From Bog-473 sp963807675 (GTDB lineage: Bacteria; Actinomycetota; Acidimicrobiia; Acidimicrobiales; RAAP-2): a stretch of DNA of 64,000 nt. The notes under the pieces were generated by a model. That model was given only the letters and a program-made list of their open reading frames with translations. It had not been told where the DNA came from and did no database searches. This document shows, in pieces, positions 33,811 through 43,049 of the stretch (position 1 is its first letter; each line of letters opens with the position of its first letter). The DNA lies in assembly GCA_963807675.1 (NCBI GenBank), contig CAWECP010000013.1, forward strand, positions 1 to 64,000, in the 5' to 3' direction. Both the position numbers and the translations under genes were made by a program.

Positions 33811-35403
33811 GTGCTGACCGACCTGCACGTGCGCGACCTGGGAGTCATCGAGGACCTCACGCTCGCCTTCGGACCCGGCATGACGGCCCTGACCGGGGAG
33901 ACCGGCGCCGGCAAGACGCTCGTCGTCGAGGCGCTCCAGCTCGTGCTGGGCGGCCGGGCCAGTGCGGGTCTGGTGCGGGCGGGCGCCGCCGAAGCCCTCG
34001 TCGAAGCCCGCTTCGTCGTCGGGGAGGGCGCCGGCGAGCGCGAGGTCATCCTGGCGCGGTCCGTCCCCGCCGAGGGTCGCTCGCGCGCCTGGGTCGACGG
34101 CCGCATGGCGCCGGTCGGTGCTCTGGGCGAGGCGGCGGCGGACCTGGTCGAAATCCACGGGCAGCACGAGCACCGCGCGCTCGTCACCCCGGCGGCGCAG
34201 CGCAACGTCCTCGACGCCTTCGCCGGCACCGACCTCAGCCGCCTGCGCGCCCTGCAGAGCCAGCTGCGGGCGCTCGACGACGCGCTGGCCGCCCTGGGTG
34301 GGGACGAGCAGCAGCGCGCCCGGGAGGCCGACGTGCTGCGCTACCAGGTGGACGAAATTGCCGCGGCCGGCCTGTCCGGCCCCGACGAAGAGGCGTCACT
34401 GCGGCTCGAGGAGGACCGCCTGGCCGACGCCGCGGCCTACCGTGAGGCGGCCCTGGAGGCCCTGGAGCTCGTGGGCGGCGAGGGCGGCGCGCTCGACCTG
34501 CTGGGCCGCGCCGGCGCCAGCGTGGCCGGCCGCGAGGGTTTCGCCTCCGCTCACGACCGCATCGGCGCCGCCGCGGCCGACTTGTCCGACGTGGCGCGCA
34601 CGTTGCGCGACGAGGTCGACGGGTGGGAAGACGACCCCGGTCGCCTGGCCGAGGTGCAGGAGCGCCGCCGCCTGCTGGCCGAGCTCCGGCGCAAGTACGG
34701 CGAGGACCTGGCGGCCGTCCTGGCCTACGCCGAGTCGGGCGCCGCCCGGCTGCGGGCTCTCGAGGATGCCGAGGCCGAGGCGGCCCGCCTCCAGGCCGAG
34801 CGCCAGGTCCGCGGAGAGGAGCTGGCCGGGGCCGAGGCCGCCGTGCGCGCCGTGCGGGCGGCGGCAGCGGGCGAATTCGGGCAGAGGGTCGGCGACCACC
34901 TGGCGGCTCTGGCCATGGCGGGGGCCCGGCTCGAGGTGCGCGTGGGCCCCGAGGGCGCGGGCGAGCCGGTGGAGCTGACGCTCGGCGCCAACGTGGGCGA
35001 GCCGGTGCAGTCGCTGGCCAAGACCGCATCGGGCGGGGAGCTGGCCCGGGCCATGCTGGCCATCCGCCTGGTCGGGTCCGGCGGGCCCCCGACCATGGTC
35101 TTCGACGAGGTGGACGCCGGCGTGGGCGGGGAGGCTGCCCTGGCGCTGGGCGAGTCGCTGCACGCGGTGGCCAGCGACCGCCAGGTCCTGGTCGTCACCC
35201 ACCTGGCCCAGGTGGCGGCGCAGGCCGACGCGCAGGTCAGCGTGGTCAAGCACGAGTCGGGCGGGCGCACGGTGACCACGGCGGCCCCCGTCACCGGGGA
35301 GGACCGCGTCACCGAGCTGTCACGGATGTTGTCGGGCCACCCGGGCAGCGATGCCGCCCGCGCCCATGCACGCGAGCTGCTCGGCGTGTCCCCCGGGCGG
35401 TAG
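33811..35403 (+). CDS. recN: DNA repair protein RecN
   Basis: This 530-residue SMC-like ATPase has an N-terminal LTDLHVRDLGVIEDLTLAFG with Walker A ALTGETGAGKTLVVEALQLV. VEIHGQHEHRALVTPAAQR is the Q-loop region typical of RecN, and a central coiled coil follows. The C-terminal signature is KTASGGELARAMLAIRLVG, with Walker B PTMVFDEVDAGVGGEAALAL and VLVVTHLAQVAAQAD. It acts early in double-strand break repair. It starts at GTG 33811, two bases after nadK, in the same operon. Confidence 0.95.
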   Translation: MLTDLHVRDLGVIEDLTLAFGPGMTALTGETGAGKTLVVEALQLVLGGRASAGLVRAGAAEALVEARFVVGEGAGEREVILARSVPAEGRSRAWVDGRMAPVGALGEAAADLVEIHGQHEHRALVTPAAQRNVLDAFAGTDLSRLRALQSQLRALDDALAALGGDEQQRAREADVLRYQVDEIAAAGLSGPDEEASLRLEEDRLADAAAYREAALEALELVGGEGGALDLLGRAGASVAGREGFASAHDRIGAAAADLSDVARTLRDEVDGWEDDPGRLAEVQERRRLLAELRRKYGEDLAAVLAYAESGAARLRALEDAEAEAARLQAERQVRGEELAGAEAAVRAVRAAAAGEFGQRVGDHLAALAMAGARLEVRVGPEGAGEPVELTLGANVGEPVQSLAKTASGGELARAMLAIRLVGSGGPPTMVFDEVDAGVGGEAALALGESLHAVASDRQVLVVTHLAQVAAQADAQVSVVKHESGGRTVTTAAPVTGEDRVTELSRMLSGHPGSDAARAHARELLGVSPGR

Positions 35404-35486
35404 TCCACCACGACTTCGCCCGCATTCGATTATCGTGGTCGGGTGCACCGATCATATGTAGCGATGCTCGGCGCCCTGAAGGCGGC

Positions 35487-37127
35487 GTGAGCAAGTTCAT
35501 CTTCGTCACCGGCGGTGTCTCGAGTTCGCTCGGGAAGGGTCTCACCGCCTCCTCGCTCGGTCGGCTCCTCAAGTGCCGTGGGCTGCGGGTGACGATGTGC
35601 AAGCTCGACCCCTACATCAACGTCGACCCCGGGACCATGAACCCGGGGGAGCACGGTGAGGTCTTCGTCACCGAGGACGGCGGGGAGACCGACCTGGACC
35701 TCGGTCACTACGAACGCTTCATCGACGAGAACCTCTCGAAACGCTCGAACACCACGACGGGTGGCATCTACAGCTCCGTCATCGCCAGGGAGCGCCGCGG
35801 CGACTTCCTGGGGCGCACCGTCCAGGTCATCCCGCACGTCACCGACGAAATCAAGGACCGCATCCGGCGCCTGGCCGACGAGGACGTCGACATCGTCATC
35901 GTGGAGATCGGCGGCACCGTGGGCGACATCGAGATCGTGCCCTTCGTCGAAGCCATCCGCCAGTTCCGGCGCGACATCGGGCGGGACAACGTCTGCTACG
36001 TGCACCTCACGCTGGTGCCGTTCCTGGTATCGGGTGAGCAGAAGACCAAGCCCACGCAGCACTCGGTGACCGAGCTGCGTAGCCGGGGCATTCAGCCCGA
36101 CGTGATCGTCTGCCGGAGCGACAAGCCCATATCCGAGAGCCTCAAGCGCAAGATCTCCCTGCAGTGCGACGTCCCCATTGACGCCGTCATCTCCGCCGTG
36201 GACGCGCCGAGCATCTACGAAATCCCGCTGGTGCTCCACGAGCAGGGACTCGACGCCTACGTGTGCCAGACGCTGGGCATCGACGAGGCGGATCACAAAA
36301 TCGACATCACCGAGTGGGAGTCCTTGGTGGAGCGCGTCGAGTCGCTGTCGCGCACGGTGCGCGTCGGCATCGTCGGCAAGTACGTGAACATGCCCGACGC
36401 CTATATGTCGGTCGTCGAAGCCCTGCGCCACGCCGGCTTCCATCATGGTGTCCACGTCGAGCTGGACTGGATCGACGCCGAGAACGTGCCCGGACTCCTG
36501 GGCACCGACCGGTTGCGCGGGCTCGACGCCATTGTCATCCCCGGCGGATTCGGCGAGCGCGGCATCGAAGGGATGGTGGCCGCGGCCGCCTACACGCGCG
36601 AGCACCGGATCCCGTGCCTCGGCCTGTGCCTGGGGCTGCACGTGATGGTGATCTCGGTGGCCCGCGACCTGGCCGGGCTCGAGCAGGCGAATTCGCGCGA
36701 ATTCGACACGCTGTCGCCGCACATGGTCATCGACCTCATGCCCGACCAGACCGAGGTGACCCACAAGGGCGGGACGATGCGCCTCGGCTCGTACCAGGCC
36801 GTGCTGCTGCCCGAGTCCAAGGTGGCCAAGGCGTACGGCACCCTGGCCGTGACCGAACGGCACCGGCACCGCTTCGAGTTCAACAACCGCTACAAGTCGA
36901 AGCTCGAGGCCGTCGGCCTGCTGTGCTCCGGCAGCTCGCCCGACGGGCGCCTGGTCGAGTTCGTCGAGTTCGAGGACCACCCGTACTGGGTGGCCACCCA
37001 GGCCCACCCCGAGTTCAAGAGCCGGCCCGACCGCGCGCACCCGCTCTTCCGCGAGCTGGTCGCGGCGGCGCTGGAGCGGGCGGAGGGGCGCGAACCCCAT
37101 CTGCTCGACCTCGACGCCGTGAGCTGA
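35487..37127 (+). CDS. pyrG: CTP synthase
   Basis: This 546-residue enzyme has the amidoligase domain (KFIFVTGGVSSSLGKGLTAS; LDPYINVDPGTMNPGEHGEV) and a C-terminal class I glutamine amidotransferase domain. The latter has the nucleophile Cys in IPCLGLCLGLHVMVISVARD and the late His-Glu in TQAHPEFKSRPD. It makes CTP from UTP, ATP and glutamine. The GTG start at 35487 gives the normal N-terminus. An 80-base gap after recN (AT-richer, TTATCGTGGTCGGG) may hold its own promoter. Confidence 0.97.
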   Translation: MSKFIFVTGGVSSSLGKGLTASSLGRLLKCRGLRVTMCKLDPYINVDPGTMNPGEHGEVFVTEDGGETDLDLGHYERFIDENLSKRSNTTTGGIYSSVIARERRGDFLGRTVQVIPHVTDEIKDRIRRLADEDVDIVIVEIGGTVGDIEIVPFVEAIRQFRRDIGRDNVCYVHLTLVPFLVSGEQKTKPTQHSVTELRSRGIQPDVIVCRSDKPISESLKRKISLQCDVPIDAVISAVDAPSIYEIPLVLHEQGLDAYVCQTLGIDEADHKIDITEWESLVERVESLSRTVRVGIVGKYVNMPDAYMSVVEALRHAGFHHGVHVELDWIDAENVPGLLGTDRLRGLDAIVIPGGFGERGIEGMVAAAAYTREHRIPCLGLCLGLHVMVISVARDLAGLEQANSREFDTLSPHMVIDLMPDQTEVTHKGGTMRLGSYQAVLLPESKVAKAYGTLAVTERHRHRFEFNNRYKSKLEAVGLLCSGSSPDGRLVEFVEFEDHPYWVATQAHPEFKSRPDRAHPLFRELVAAALERAEGREPHLLDLDAVS

Positions 37128-37131
37128 GCGT

Positions 37132-37689
37132 GTGCCGGGATTCCGCCGTGTCTCGGAGGAAGAGCTCCTCCGGGCCTGGCTGTTCCGGGTTGAGCGCCTG
37201 CACCTGCTCGACCCCGCCGACCGCCCGTTCGAGCGCGTCGTCGTCCGCCACCCCGGCGCGGTGACCGTGGTACCCGTGCACGAGGACGGCACGGTGACGC
37301 TCGTGCGCCAGTACCGGGCCGCGGTCGACGCCATGGTGCTCGAGATCCCCGCCGGCACACGCGACAAGGAGGACGAGTCACCGGAGGCGACGGGTCGGCG
37401 CGAGCTGGCCGAAGAGGCCGGCCTCGAAGCGGCGCACTGGGAGATCCTGATCGGCACCTGGAACTCGCCAGGCGTGAGCGACCAGTACACCATCATCTTC
37501 CTGGCCACCGGGCTCACGCCGTGCCAGGCCCGCCCCGACGGCATCGAGGAGGGCTACATGACCGTCGAGCCCATCCGGCTCGGCGACCTGGACGCGCTGG
37601 TGGCCGACGGGACGCTGAAGGACGAGACGACCGTGCTCGGCCTCTACATGGCCCGGGCCCGGCTGGCGGCCAGCGGGCGGCTCCGGTGA
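37132..37689 (+). CDS. Nudix hydrolase, ADP-ribose pyrophosphatase type
   Basis: This 185-residue protein has the Nudix box EATGRRELAEEAGLEAAHWE, preceded by VTLVRQYRAAVDAMVLEIPA as in ADP-ribose pyrophosphatases. It should hydrolyse ADP-ribose or a related nucleoside diphosphate to AMP plus the phosphosugar. It starts at GTG 37132 just after pyrG and overlaps the recombinase start by four bases, so it is part of the same operon. Confidence 0.9.
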   Translation: MPGFRRVSEEELLRAWLFRVERLHLLDPADRPFERVVVRHPGAVTVVPVHEDGTVTLVRQYRAAVDAMVLEIPAGTRDKEDESPEATGRRELAEEAGLEAAHWEILIGTWNSPGVSDQYTIIFLATGLTPCQARPDGIEEGYMTVEPIRLGDLDALVADGTLKDETTVLGLYMARARLAASGRLR

Positions 37690-38634
37690 CGGCGGCCCTG
37701 CCGCACGCGGCCGAGGAGTACCTGTCCTGGCTCGAGGTGGAGCGCGGGCGGTCGCCGCGCACGCTCTCGTCCTACCGGCGCGACCTGGCGGCCTACCAGT
37801 CGGCGCTCGGGCGGGGCCGGCCGGGCCTGGAAGCGGCGTCGGCGGCCGACGTCGCTGCGTACCTGGCGGCGCTCCGGCGGACGCACAGCGCCGCGTCCGC
37901 CGCCCGCGCTCTCGAGCATCCGCGGCTTCCACCGGTTCCTGGTCGAGGAGGGGCTGCGAGGCGACGACCCCACCGTCGACCTGCCGTCCGTCCGGGTGTC
38001 GGACCTGCTGCCCAAGGCGTTGAGCGAGGAGGAGACCGAGCGGCTGCTCGGCGCCGTGGTGGGGACCGGGCCGGCGGTGCTGCGGGACCGGGCGCTGCTC
38101 GAGGTGCTCTACGGCACCGGGGCCCGGGTGAGCGAGGTGGTGGGGCTCGACCTGGGCGACGTGGCCGGCGCCGTCGAGTCGTCCGGCCTGCCCCTCCTGC
38201 GGGTGCTCGGCAAGGGCGACAAGGAGCGCGTGGTGCCGCTGGGCCGCCTGGCCCGCCTGGCCCTGGCCGACTGGCTGTCGGGTGCGGGCCGCCCCCTCCT
38301 GGTGCCCCGGAAGTGGCGCCGGCGCAGCGACGCCGACGCCGTCTTCCTCAACGCCCGTGGGGGGCGCCTCTCCCGGGTCGGGGCCTTCGGCGTGGTCAAG
38401 AAGTACGCCGCCCGGGTGGGCCTCGAGGACAGGGTCAGCCCCCACGTCCTGCGCCATTCCTGCGCCACCCACATGCTGGGGCGGGGGGCCGACGTCCGGG
38501 TCGTCCAGGAGCTGTTGGGCCACGCCTCCATCGCCACCACGCAGCGCTACACCAAGGTGTCACCCGAACACCTGCGCCGGGCGTACGAAGGTGCCCATCC
38601 CCGTGCGGGAACAAGGGGGGGAGGGACCGCGTAG
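37686..38634 (+). CDS. xerD: XerC/XerD tyrosine recombinase, frameshifted
   Basis: From GTG 37686 the N-terminal core-binding domain reads AAEEYLSWLEVERGRSPRTL, SSYRRDLAAYQSAL. The frame breaks near 37905-37915, and the rest continues one frame over: SIRGFHRFLVEEGLRGDDPT, DLPSVRVSDLLPKALSEEET, catalytic Arg in YGTGARVSEVVGLDLGD, HxxR in SPHVLRHSCATHMLGRGADV, and LGHASIATTQRYTKVSPEHL with the Tyr. All catalytic residues exist, so one missing base would restore a normal chromosome-dimer-resolving recombinase (about 315 residues). The position after pyrG and Nudix and before scpA is usual for actinobacterial xerD. An assembly error is more likely than loss of an important gene. Confidence 0.88.
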
Positions 38635-38643
38635 CATGAACGC

Positions 38644-39000
38644 ATGCCGAACGAGGCCCCCACGGCTCAGACCGCCGACATCGACTTCGCCGCCCTCCTG
38701 CGTGAGGAGCAGGCCGGGCTCCAGGCGCAACTGAAGGAGCTCGGCTATGCGGATCAGGGCAGCGGTCTCAACTACGACTCCAACTTCGCCGACTCCAGCC
38801 AGGTGACGGCCGAGCGGGGCGAGGCCGAGCGGCTCGCCTCCGAGTTGCGTGAGGCCCTCGACGAGGTCGACGCCGCGCTCAAGCGCCTGGAGGACGGGGC
38901 CTACGGCAACTGTGAGGTGTGCGGGAAGCCCATCGGCGCGGCCCGGCTCGAGGCCATGCCAGCGGCCCGGCTCTGCATCGTCGACGCCGCCAAGCACTAG
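38644..39000 (+). CDS. TraR/DksA-type zinc finger protein, one Cys missing
   Basis: This 118-residue protein has an N-terminal helical hairpin (DIDFAALLREEQAGLQAQLK, SSQVTAERGEAERLASELRE) and the C-terminal DksA/TraR finger YGNCEVCGKPIGAARLEAMP then AARLCIVDAAKH. The usual four Cys would be CxxC...CxxC; here the last is Asp (LCIVDA), leaving three. It is likely an RNA-polymerase secondary-channel or redox-type regulator. It lies just before the M50 protease gene. Confidence 0.88.
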   Translation: MPNEAPTAQTADIDFAALLREEQAGLQAQLKELGYADQGSGLNYDSNFADSSQVTAERGEAERLASELREALDEVDAALKRLEDGAYGNCEVCGKPIGAARLEAMPAARLCIVDAAKH

Positions 39001-39039
39001 GTGTACCCGCCGGGAGCCCCCTCGGGGAGGCGCCGCCCC

Positions 39040-39786
39040 ATGGATCCGCGCACCAAGCGCACCCTGTGGATCGTCGCGATCGCGGTGGTCCTGGTAGCAC
39101 TCGTCTACCACCACAACATCACCGAGCAGGAGATCATCGTCTTCTGCGTGGTTGTGCCCTCCATCATCTTGCACGAGGTGACCCACGGGTGGGTGGCCAA
39201 GGCTTTCGGCGACAACACGGCGGCGCGGGCCGGTCGGCTAACCCTCAACCCGATCCCGCACGTGGACCCAGTAGGGACGTTGATTGTGCCCGCGTTGCTC
39301 TCCTTGAGCGGGGTCGGCATCATCGGCTGGGCCAAGCCGGTGCCCGTAAACGTCTCCCATCTGCGCAGCCCTCGCAACCAAGGCGTGTTGGTCTCGCTCG
39401 CGGGCCCTGCCATGAACGCCGCTCTGGCCGCCGTGTTCGGTTTCGTCTTCGTGCACTGGGTGCGCTCCGGCCTGCCATCGACGTACTTCTCAGTGGGCCA
39501 GTGGTCGACCGCGGCCCAGGTGATCTTTTTTGCCAGCCTGGTCAACGTGGGCCTGTGCGCGTTCAACATGGTTCCGGTGCCCCCGCTCGACGGCTCTGTG
39601 CTCTTCGAGCGGCTCCTGCCGGCGCGTTGGTGGCCGACCTACCTGCGCTACCGCCAGTACACGATGCCCATCCTCATGGCCCTGGTGATCCTCAACTTCT
39701 TCTTGACCCAAAACGGCCATGACGGGCCGCTCACTTGGCTCTTCCAGCGCCTCTACAACTGGTGGGAAGGTGTGCTTGGCGTCTGA
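39040..39786 (+). CDS. Site-2 protease family (M50) membrane metalloprotease
   Basis: This 248-residue membrane protein has the zinc motif IILHEVTHGWVAKAFGDNTA (HExxH), NPIPHVDPVGTLIVPALLSL, and the third ligand region FNMVPVPPLDGSVLFERLLP. It has four to six helices and lacks PDZ domains, as in the small 'rhomboid-like' M50B group. It is an intramembrane protease of unknown substrate. ATG 39040 follows a GGGGAGG site; an in-frame GTG at 39001 is possible. Confidence 0.9.
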   Translation: MDPRTKRTLWIVAIAVVLVALVYHHNITEQEIIVFCVVVPSIILHEVTHGWVAKAFGDNTAARAGRLTLNPIPHVDPVGTLIVPALLSLSGVGIIGWAKPVPVNVSHLRSPRNQGVLVSLAGPAMNAALAAVFGFVFVHWVRSGLPSTYFSVGQWSTAAQVIFFASLVNVGLCAFNMVPVPPLDGSVLFERLLPARWWPTYLRYRQYTMPILMALVILNFFLTQNGHDGPLTWLFQRLYNWWEGVLGV

Positions 39787-39793
39787 TCGTCAG

Positions 39794-40777
39794 TTAAGTC
39801 GCCGGCAGTAGGCCGATGGCGTCGGCGGCGCGGGCGTACGTGGCCGCCGCCACCTCGTGGGCGAGCGCCGCCCCGGCCCGCAACACGCCCTCGACGTAGC
39901 GCAGATCGGCCTCCAGTTCGTACCGCCGCTCGCGCACGGGGCGCAACAGGTCGTCCAGCGCGGCGGCCACGTCGTTCTTGAGGTCGCCGTAGCGCTCGTA
40001 GCCCGTGGCCACCTCCTGGGGGGTCCGCCCCGTCGTCGCCGCCAGCAGGTCGAGCAGGTTGGCCAGGCCCGGCTTGGCGACACGGTCGTAGCGCATGGCG
40101 CCGTCGGTGTCGGTCACCGCCCGGCGCACCTTGCGCGTGATCTCCTCCTCGGAGTCGAGCAGGCCGATGGTCCCGAGTGGCGAGTCGATGGTCTTGGACA
40201 TCTTTCGCTCCGGATGCTGCAGGTCCATGACGCGGGCCGCCGTGCCGGGAATGGCCGCCTCGGGGACGACAAAGGTCTCGCCGTAGCGGTTGTTGAACCG
40301 CGTGGCCACCTCGCGGGTCAGTTCCAGGTGCTGGCGTTGGTCGTCGCCCACCGGGACGTAGGCGGTGTCGTAGAGGAGGATGTCCGCCGCCATGAGCACC
40401 GGGTACGTGAACAGGCTGGCCCGCACCGACTCCTGGCCCTTCCCCTTGTCCTTGAACTGGGTCATCCGCCGCAACTCGCCCACCGTGGCCGTGCATTCGA
40501 GCAACCAGGTCAGCCGCGTGTGCTCGGGCACGTGGCTCTGGATGAACAGGCTGCAGCGCTCGGGGTCGAGGCCGACTGCCAGCATGTTCAGGGCTGCATC
40601 GAGGGTGTTGGCCCGGAGCTCGCCCGGGTCGATCTCCTCGGTCAGCGCGTGCAGGTCGACGACGCAGTAGAAGGCGTCGTGGCTGTCCTGGAAGGACACC
40701 CAGTGCCGCAGGGCCCCCAGGTAGTTCCCCAAGGTGAAGGCGCCCGACGGCTTGATGCCCGAGAAGACCCTGTTCAT
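39794..40777 (-). CDS. trpS: Tryptophanyl-tRNA synthetase
   Basis: This 327-residue class Ic aminoacyl-tRNA synthetase opens with MNRVFSGIKPSGAFTLGNYL, a variant HIGH region. It has the KMSKS-type motif ERKMSKTIDSPLGTIGLLDS, DLHALTEEIDPGELRANTLD and MAADILLYDTAYVPVGDDQR. It charges tRNA-Trp. It is transcribed opposite to the M50 gene and to scpA. Confidence 0.95.
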   Translation of the reverse strand: MNRVFSGIKPSGAFTLGNYLGALRHWVSFQDSHDAFYCVVDLHALTEEIDPGELRANTLDAALNMLAVGLDPERCSLFIQSHVPEHTRLTWLLECTATVGELRRMTQFKDKGKGQESVRASLFTYPVLMAADILLYDTAYVPVGDDQRQHLELTREVATRFNNRYGETFVVPEAAIPGTAARVMDLQHPERKMSKTIDSPLGTIGLLDSEEEITRKVRRAVTDTDGAMRYDRVAKPGLANLLDLLAATTGRTPQEVATGYERYGDLKNDVAAALDDLLRPVRERRYELEADLRYVEGVLRAGAALAHEVAAATYARAADAIGLLPAT

Positions 40778-40867
40778 GGGGCGCCATGGTAGGGCGCACG
40801 CGTCGGGGCCCCGTCCGGGCGCCGCGGGGTGCGCGCCGGGGCTCCGCCCGTTCGGTAACGTCAGCGG

Positions 40868-41680
40868 GTGGCCTACGCGGTGTCCACGCCCGTCTTCGAG
40901 GGTCCGATCGAGTTGCTCCTGCACCTGGTGTCCTCGCACGAGGTGGACGTCCTCGACGTCCCGCTGCTCCCGATCGTCGACGACTTCGTGCGCGTGCTCA
41001 CGGAGCAGCGCGAGCTGATCGGCTTCAACCAGCTGTCGGAGTTCCTGCTCGTGGCGGCCATCCTCATTGAGCTCAAGTCGCAGAAGCTGTTGCCGGGGCA
41101 AGAGTCGACCGACGACGAGGAGGACCTGGTCGGGTGGGAGGAGCGTGACCTCCTCCTGGCCCGCCTCCTGGAGTGCCGGGCCTACTCGGCCGCCGCCGAC
41201 GTCTTCGTGGCCCTGGCCGAGCGGGCCTCGCGGTCGATACCCCGGGAAGTGGGTCTGGACGACGACTTCATCGTCCACGCGCCCGACCTGCTGGCGGGGA
41301 TCACCCCCGACGACATCGCCCAGGCCTACCTGCGCGGGTCGGCGGAGCGGCCCGTCCCGCTGGTGGACCTCTCCCACGTCACCGTGGACACGGTCTCGGT
41401 GTCGGAGGCGGTGGCGGAGCTCCTGGCCCGGCCTTACGCGGAACGGGTCACCTCGTTCCGCGTGCTGGTGGCCGACTGCCAGACCCGCATGGACATCATC
41501 GTGCACTTCCTGGCCCTGCTCGAGCTGTGCAAGCGGGGCCAGGTGACGCTGGGCCAAGGGTCGACGTTCGGCGACCTCCAGATCTCGTGGTTGGCGGACG
41601 CCGACCAGCTGGCCGGCGTGACGAGCGGTCGCGGGCTGGCCGAGATGGCGGGCTACGACGTGGACGACTACGAGGGATGA
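40868..41680 (+). CDS. scpA: Segregation and condensation protein A
   Basis: This is a 270-residue kleisin. The N-terminal FEGPIELLLHLVSSHEVDVL and DVPLLPIVDDFVRV pattern, then LVAAILIELKSQKLLPG, is diagnostic. The C-terminal winged helix (MDIIVHFLALLELCKRGQVT) binds the SMC head. It bridges SMC heads in the condensin complex. It starts at GTG 40868, and scpB follows after three bases. Confidence 0.94.
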   Translation: MAYAVSTPVFEGPIELLLHLVSSHEVDVLDVPLLPIVDDFVRVLTEQRELIGFNQLSEFLLVAAILIELKSQKLLPGQESTDDEEDLVGWEERDLLLARLLECRAYSAAADVFVALAERASRSIPREVGLDDDFIVHAPDLLAGITPDDIAQAYLRGSAERPVPLVDLSHVTVDTVSVSEAVAELLARPYAERVTSFRVLVADCQTRMDIIVHFLALLELCKRGQVTLGQGSTFGDLQISWLADADQLAGVTSGRGLAEMAGYDVDDYEG

Positions 41681-41683
41681 GAC

Positions 41684-42283
41684 ATGGACGACGCTGAACT
41701 GAAGCGGACGGTAGAGGCCATTTTGCTGGTGGCGGTCGAGCCTCTGGTCCCGCAGTTACTGGCCGAGCTGGTCGAGGAGCCGGTCGAGCGGGTCGAGGAG
41801 GCGCTGGCCGAGCTGGCCGACTCCTACGAGCGCGACGGACGCGGCTTCGTCCTGGCGCGCATCGCCGGCGGCGCCAGGCTGCAGACGCATCCGGACCTCG
41901 CGCCCTACGTGGAGCGCTTCGCCAACCGGGAGGTGTCACACCGGCTCTCGACGGCTGCCCTCGAGACGCTGGCCATCGTGGCCTACCGCCAACCGGTGTC
42001 GCGGGGCCAGATCTCCGCGCTGCGGGGCGTCAACGTCGACGGCGTGACCCGCCTGCTGGAGCAGCGCGGGTACATCGCGGTCGTGGGCCACGCCGAGGGA
42101 CCGGGTCAGCCGGCGCTGTTCGGCACGACCGACCTGTTCCTCGAGCGCCTCGGCCTCGACTCGCTCGCACAGCTCCCCGCGGTGGAGGACTTCCTGCCCG
42201 GACCCGAGGTGGCGGGCGACCTCGAACGCGACCTGCAGTCGGCGCTCGGCCTCGGCGTCGAGGCGGCGTCCGACGACGCCTGA
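41684..42283 (+). CDS. scpB: Segregation and condensation protein B
   Basis: This 199-residue double winged-helix protein has LKRTVEAILLVAVEPLVPQL and the conserved RLSTAALETLAIVAYRQPVS, RGQISALRGVNVDGVTRLLE, ERGYI-equivalent QRGYIAVVGHAEGPGQPALF. Two copies bind ScpA and steady the SMC complex. It is co-transcribed with scpA and the downstream pseudouridine synthase, a conserved order. Confidence 0.95.
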   Translation: MDDAELKRTVEAILLVAVEPLVPQLLAELVEEPVERVEEALAELADSYERDGRGFVLARIAGGARLQTHPDLAPYVERFANREVSHRLSTAALETLAIVAYRQPVSRGQISALRGVNVDGVTRLLEQRGYIAVVGHAEGPGQPALFGTTDLFLERLGLDSLAQLPAVEDFLPGPEVAGDLERDLQSALGLGVEAASDDA

Positions 42284-42998
42284 GGAGGACGGCGAGCGCC
42301 TCCAGAAGGTCCTGGCCCGGACGGGGCTGGGATCGCGCCGGGCCTGCGAGGAGTTGATCGGCGCCGGCCGCGTCACCGTGGACGGGCAAGTGGCCGTCCT
42401 GGGCCGGCGCGTCGACCCCTCCGCCGTACGGGTCGAGGTCGACGGCGTGCTGGTGCCCACGGCCGCCGACCTCGTCTACTACCTGTTGAACAAGCCGGGC
42501 GACGTCATCACCACGGCCGACGACCCGCAGGGGCGGGCGACGGTGTTGTCGCTGGTGCCGGCCGAGCCCCGCGTGTTCCCCGTCGGCCGCCTGGACCGTC
42601 ACACCGAGGGCCTCCTGATCCTGACGAACGACGGCGCGCTCTCGCAGCTGCTGACCCATCCCTCGCACGGCGTGCCCAAGGAGTACGTGGCCGAGGTGGC
42701 GGGGGGCACGCCGACGGCCGGGGCGCTGCGCACGCTGCGCCAGGGGGTGGCGCTCGACGATGGCGTCACCGCGCCGGCCGAAGTCGGTGTGCTGGCCCCC
42801 GGAGTGCTGCGCATCGTCATCCACGAGGGCCGCAAGCGGCAGGTCCGCCGCATGTGCGAGGCCGTCGGGCACCCGGTGCGCCGGCTCGTGCGCACCCGCA
42901 TCGGCCCGGTGCGCGACACCACCCTCAAGCCCGGCGCGTGGCGCCACCTGACCACGGGCGAGGTGCGCTCGCTCGCGGCCGCCGCCGGGCCCGCCTGA
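42282..42998 (+). CDS. rluB: rRNA pseudouridine synthase (RsuA/RluB family)
   Basis: An N-terminal S4 domain (ERLQKVLARTGLGSRRACEE, LIGAGRVTVDGQVAVLG) and a catalytic domain with the motif VFPVGRLDRHTEGLLILTND (catalytic Asp in GRLDxxT/SEG) and EGRKRQVRRMCEAVGHPVRR are present. It isomerises a uridine in rRNA. No ATG, GTG, TTG or CTG exists in frame upstream of the S4 domain before the frame runs far into scpB. The start is unresolved (possibly ACG 42273/42276, or a one-base assembly error near 42285). The given start marks where homology begins. Confidence 0.88.
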   Translation, partial: EEDGERLQKVLARTGLGSRRACEELIGAGRVTVDGQVAVLGRRVDPSAVRVEVDGVLVPTAADLVYYLLNKPGDVITTADDPQGRATVLSLVPAEPRVFPVGRLDRHTEGLLILTNDGALSQLLTHPSHGVPKEYVAEVAGGTPTAGALRTLRQGVALDDGVTAPAEVGVLAPGVLRIVIHEGRKRQVRRMCEAVGHPVRRLVRTRIGPVRDTTLKPGAWRHLTTGEVRSLAAAAGPA

Positions 42999-43049
42999 AC
43001 CCGGCGCGGGACCAGGGGCTCCAATCGGATCCCGGTAGCATGACCCGCC

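Noticed and set aside
40778..41557. N-terminal extension of trpS to a 587-residue protein
   Set aside because: The extra part is antisense to scpA and has no TrpS features. ATG 40777 gives a normal-length enzyme.
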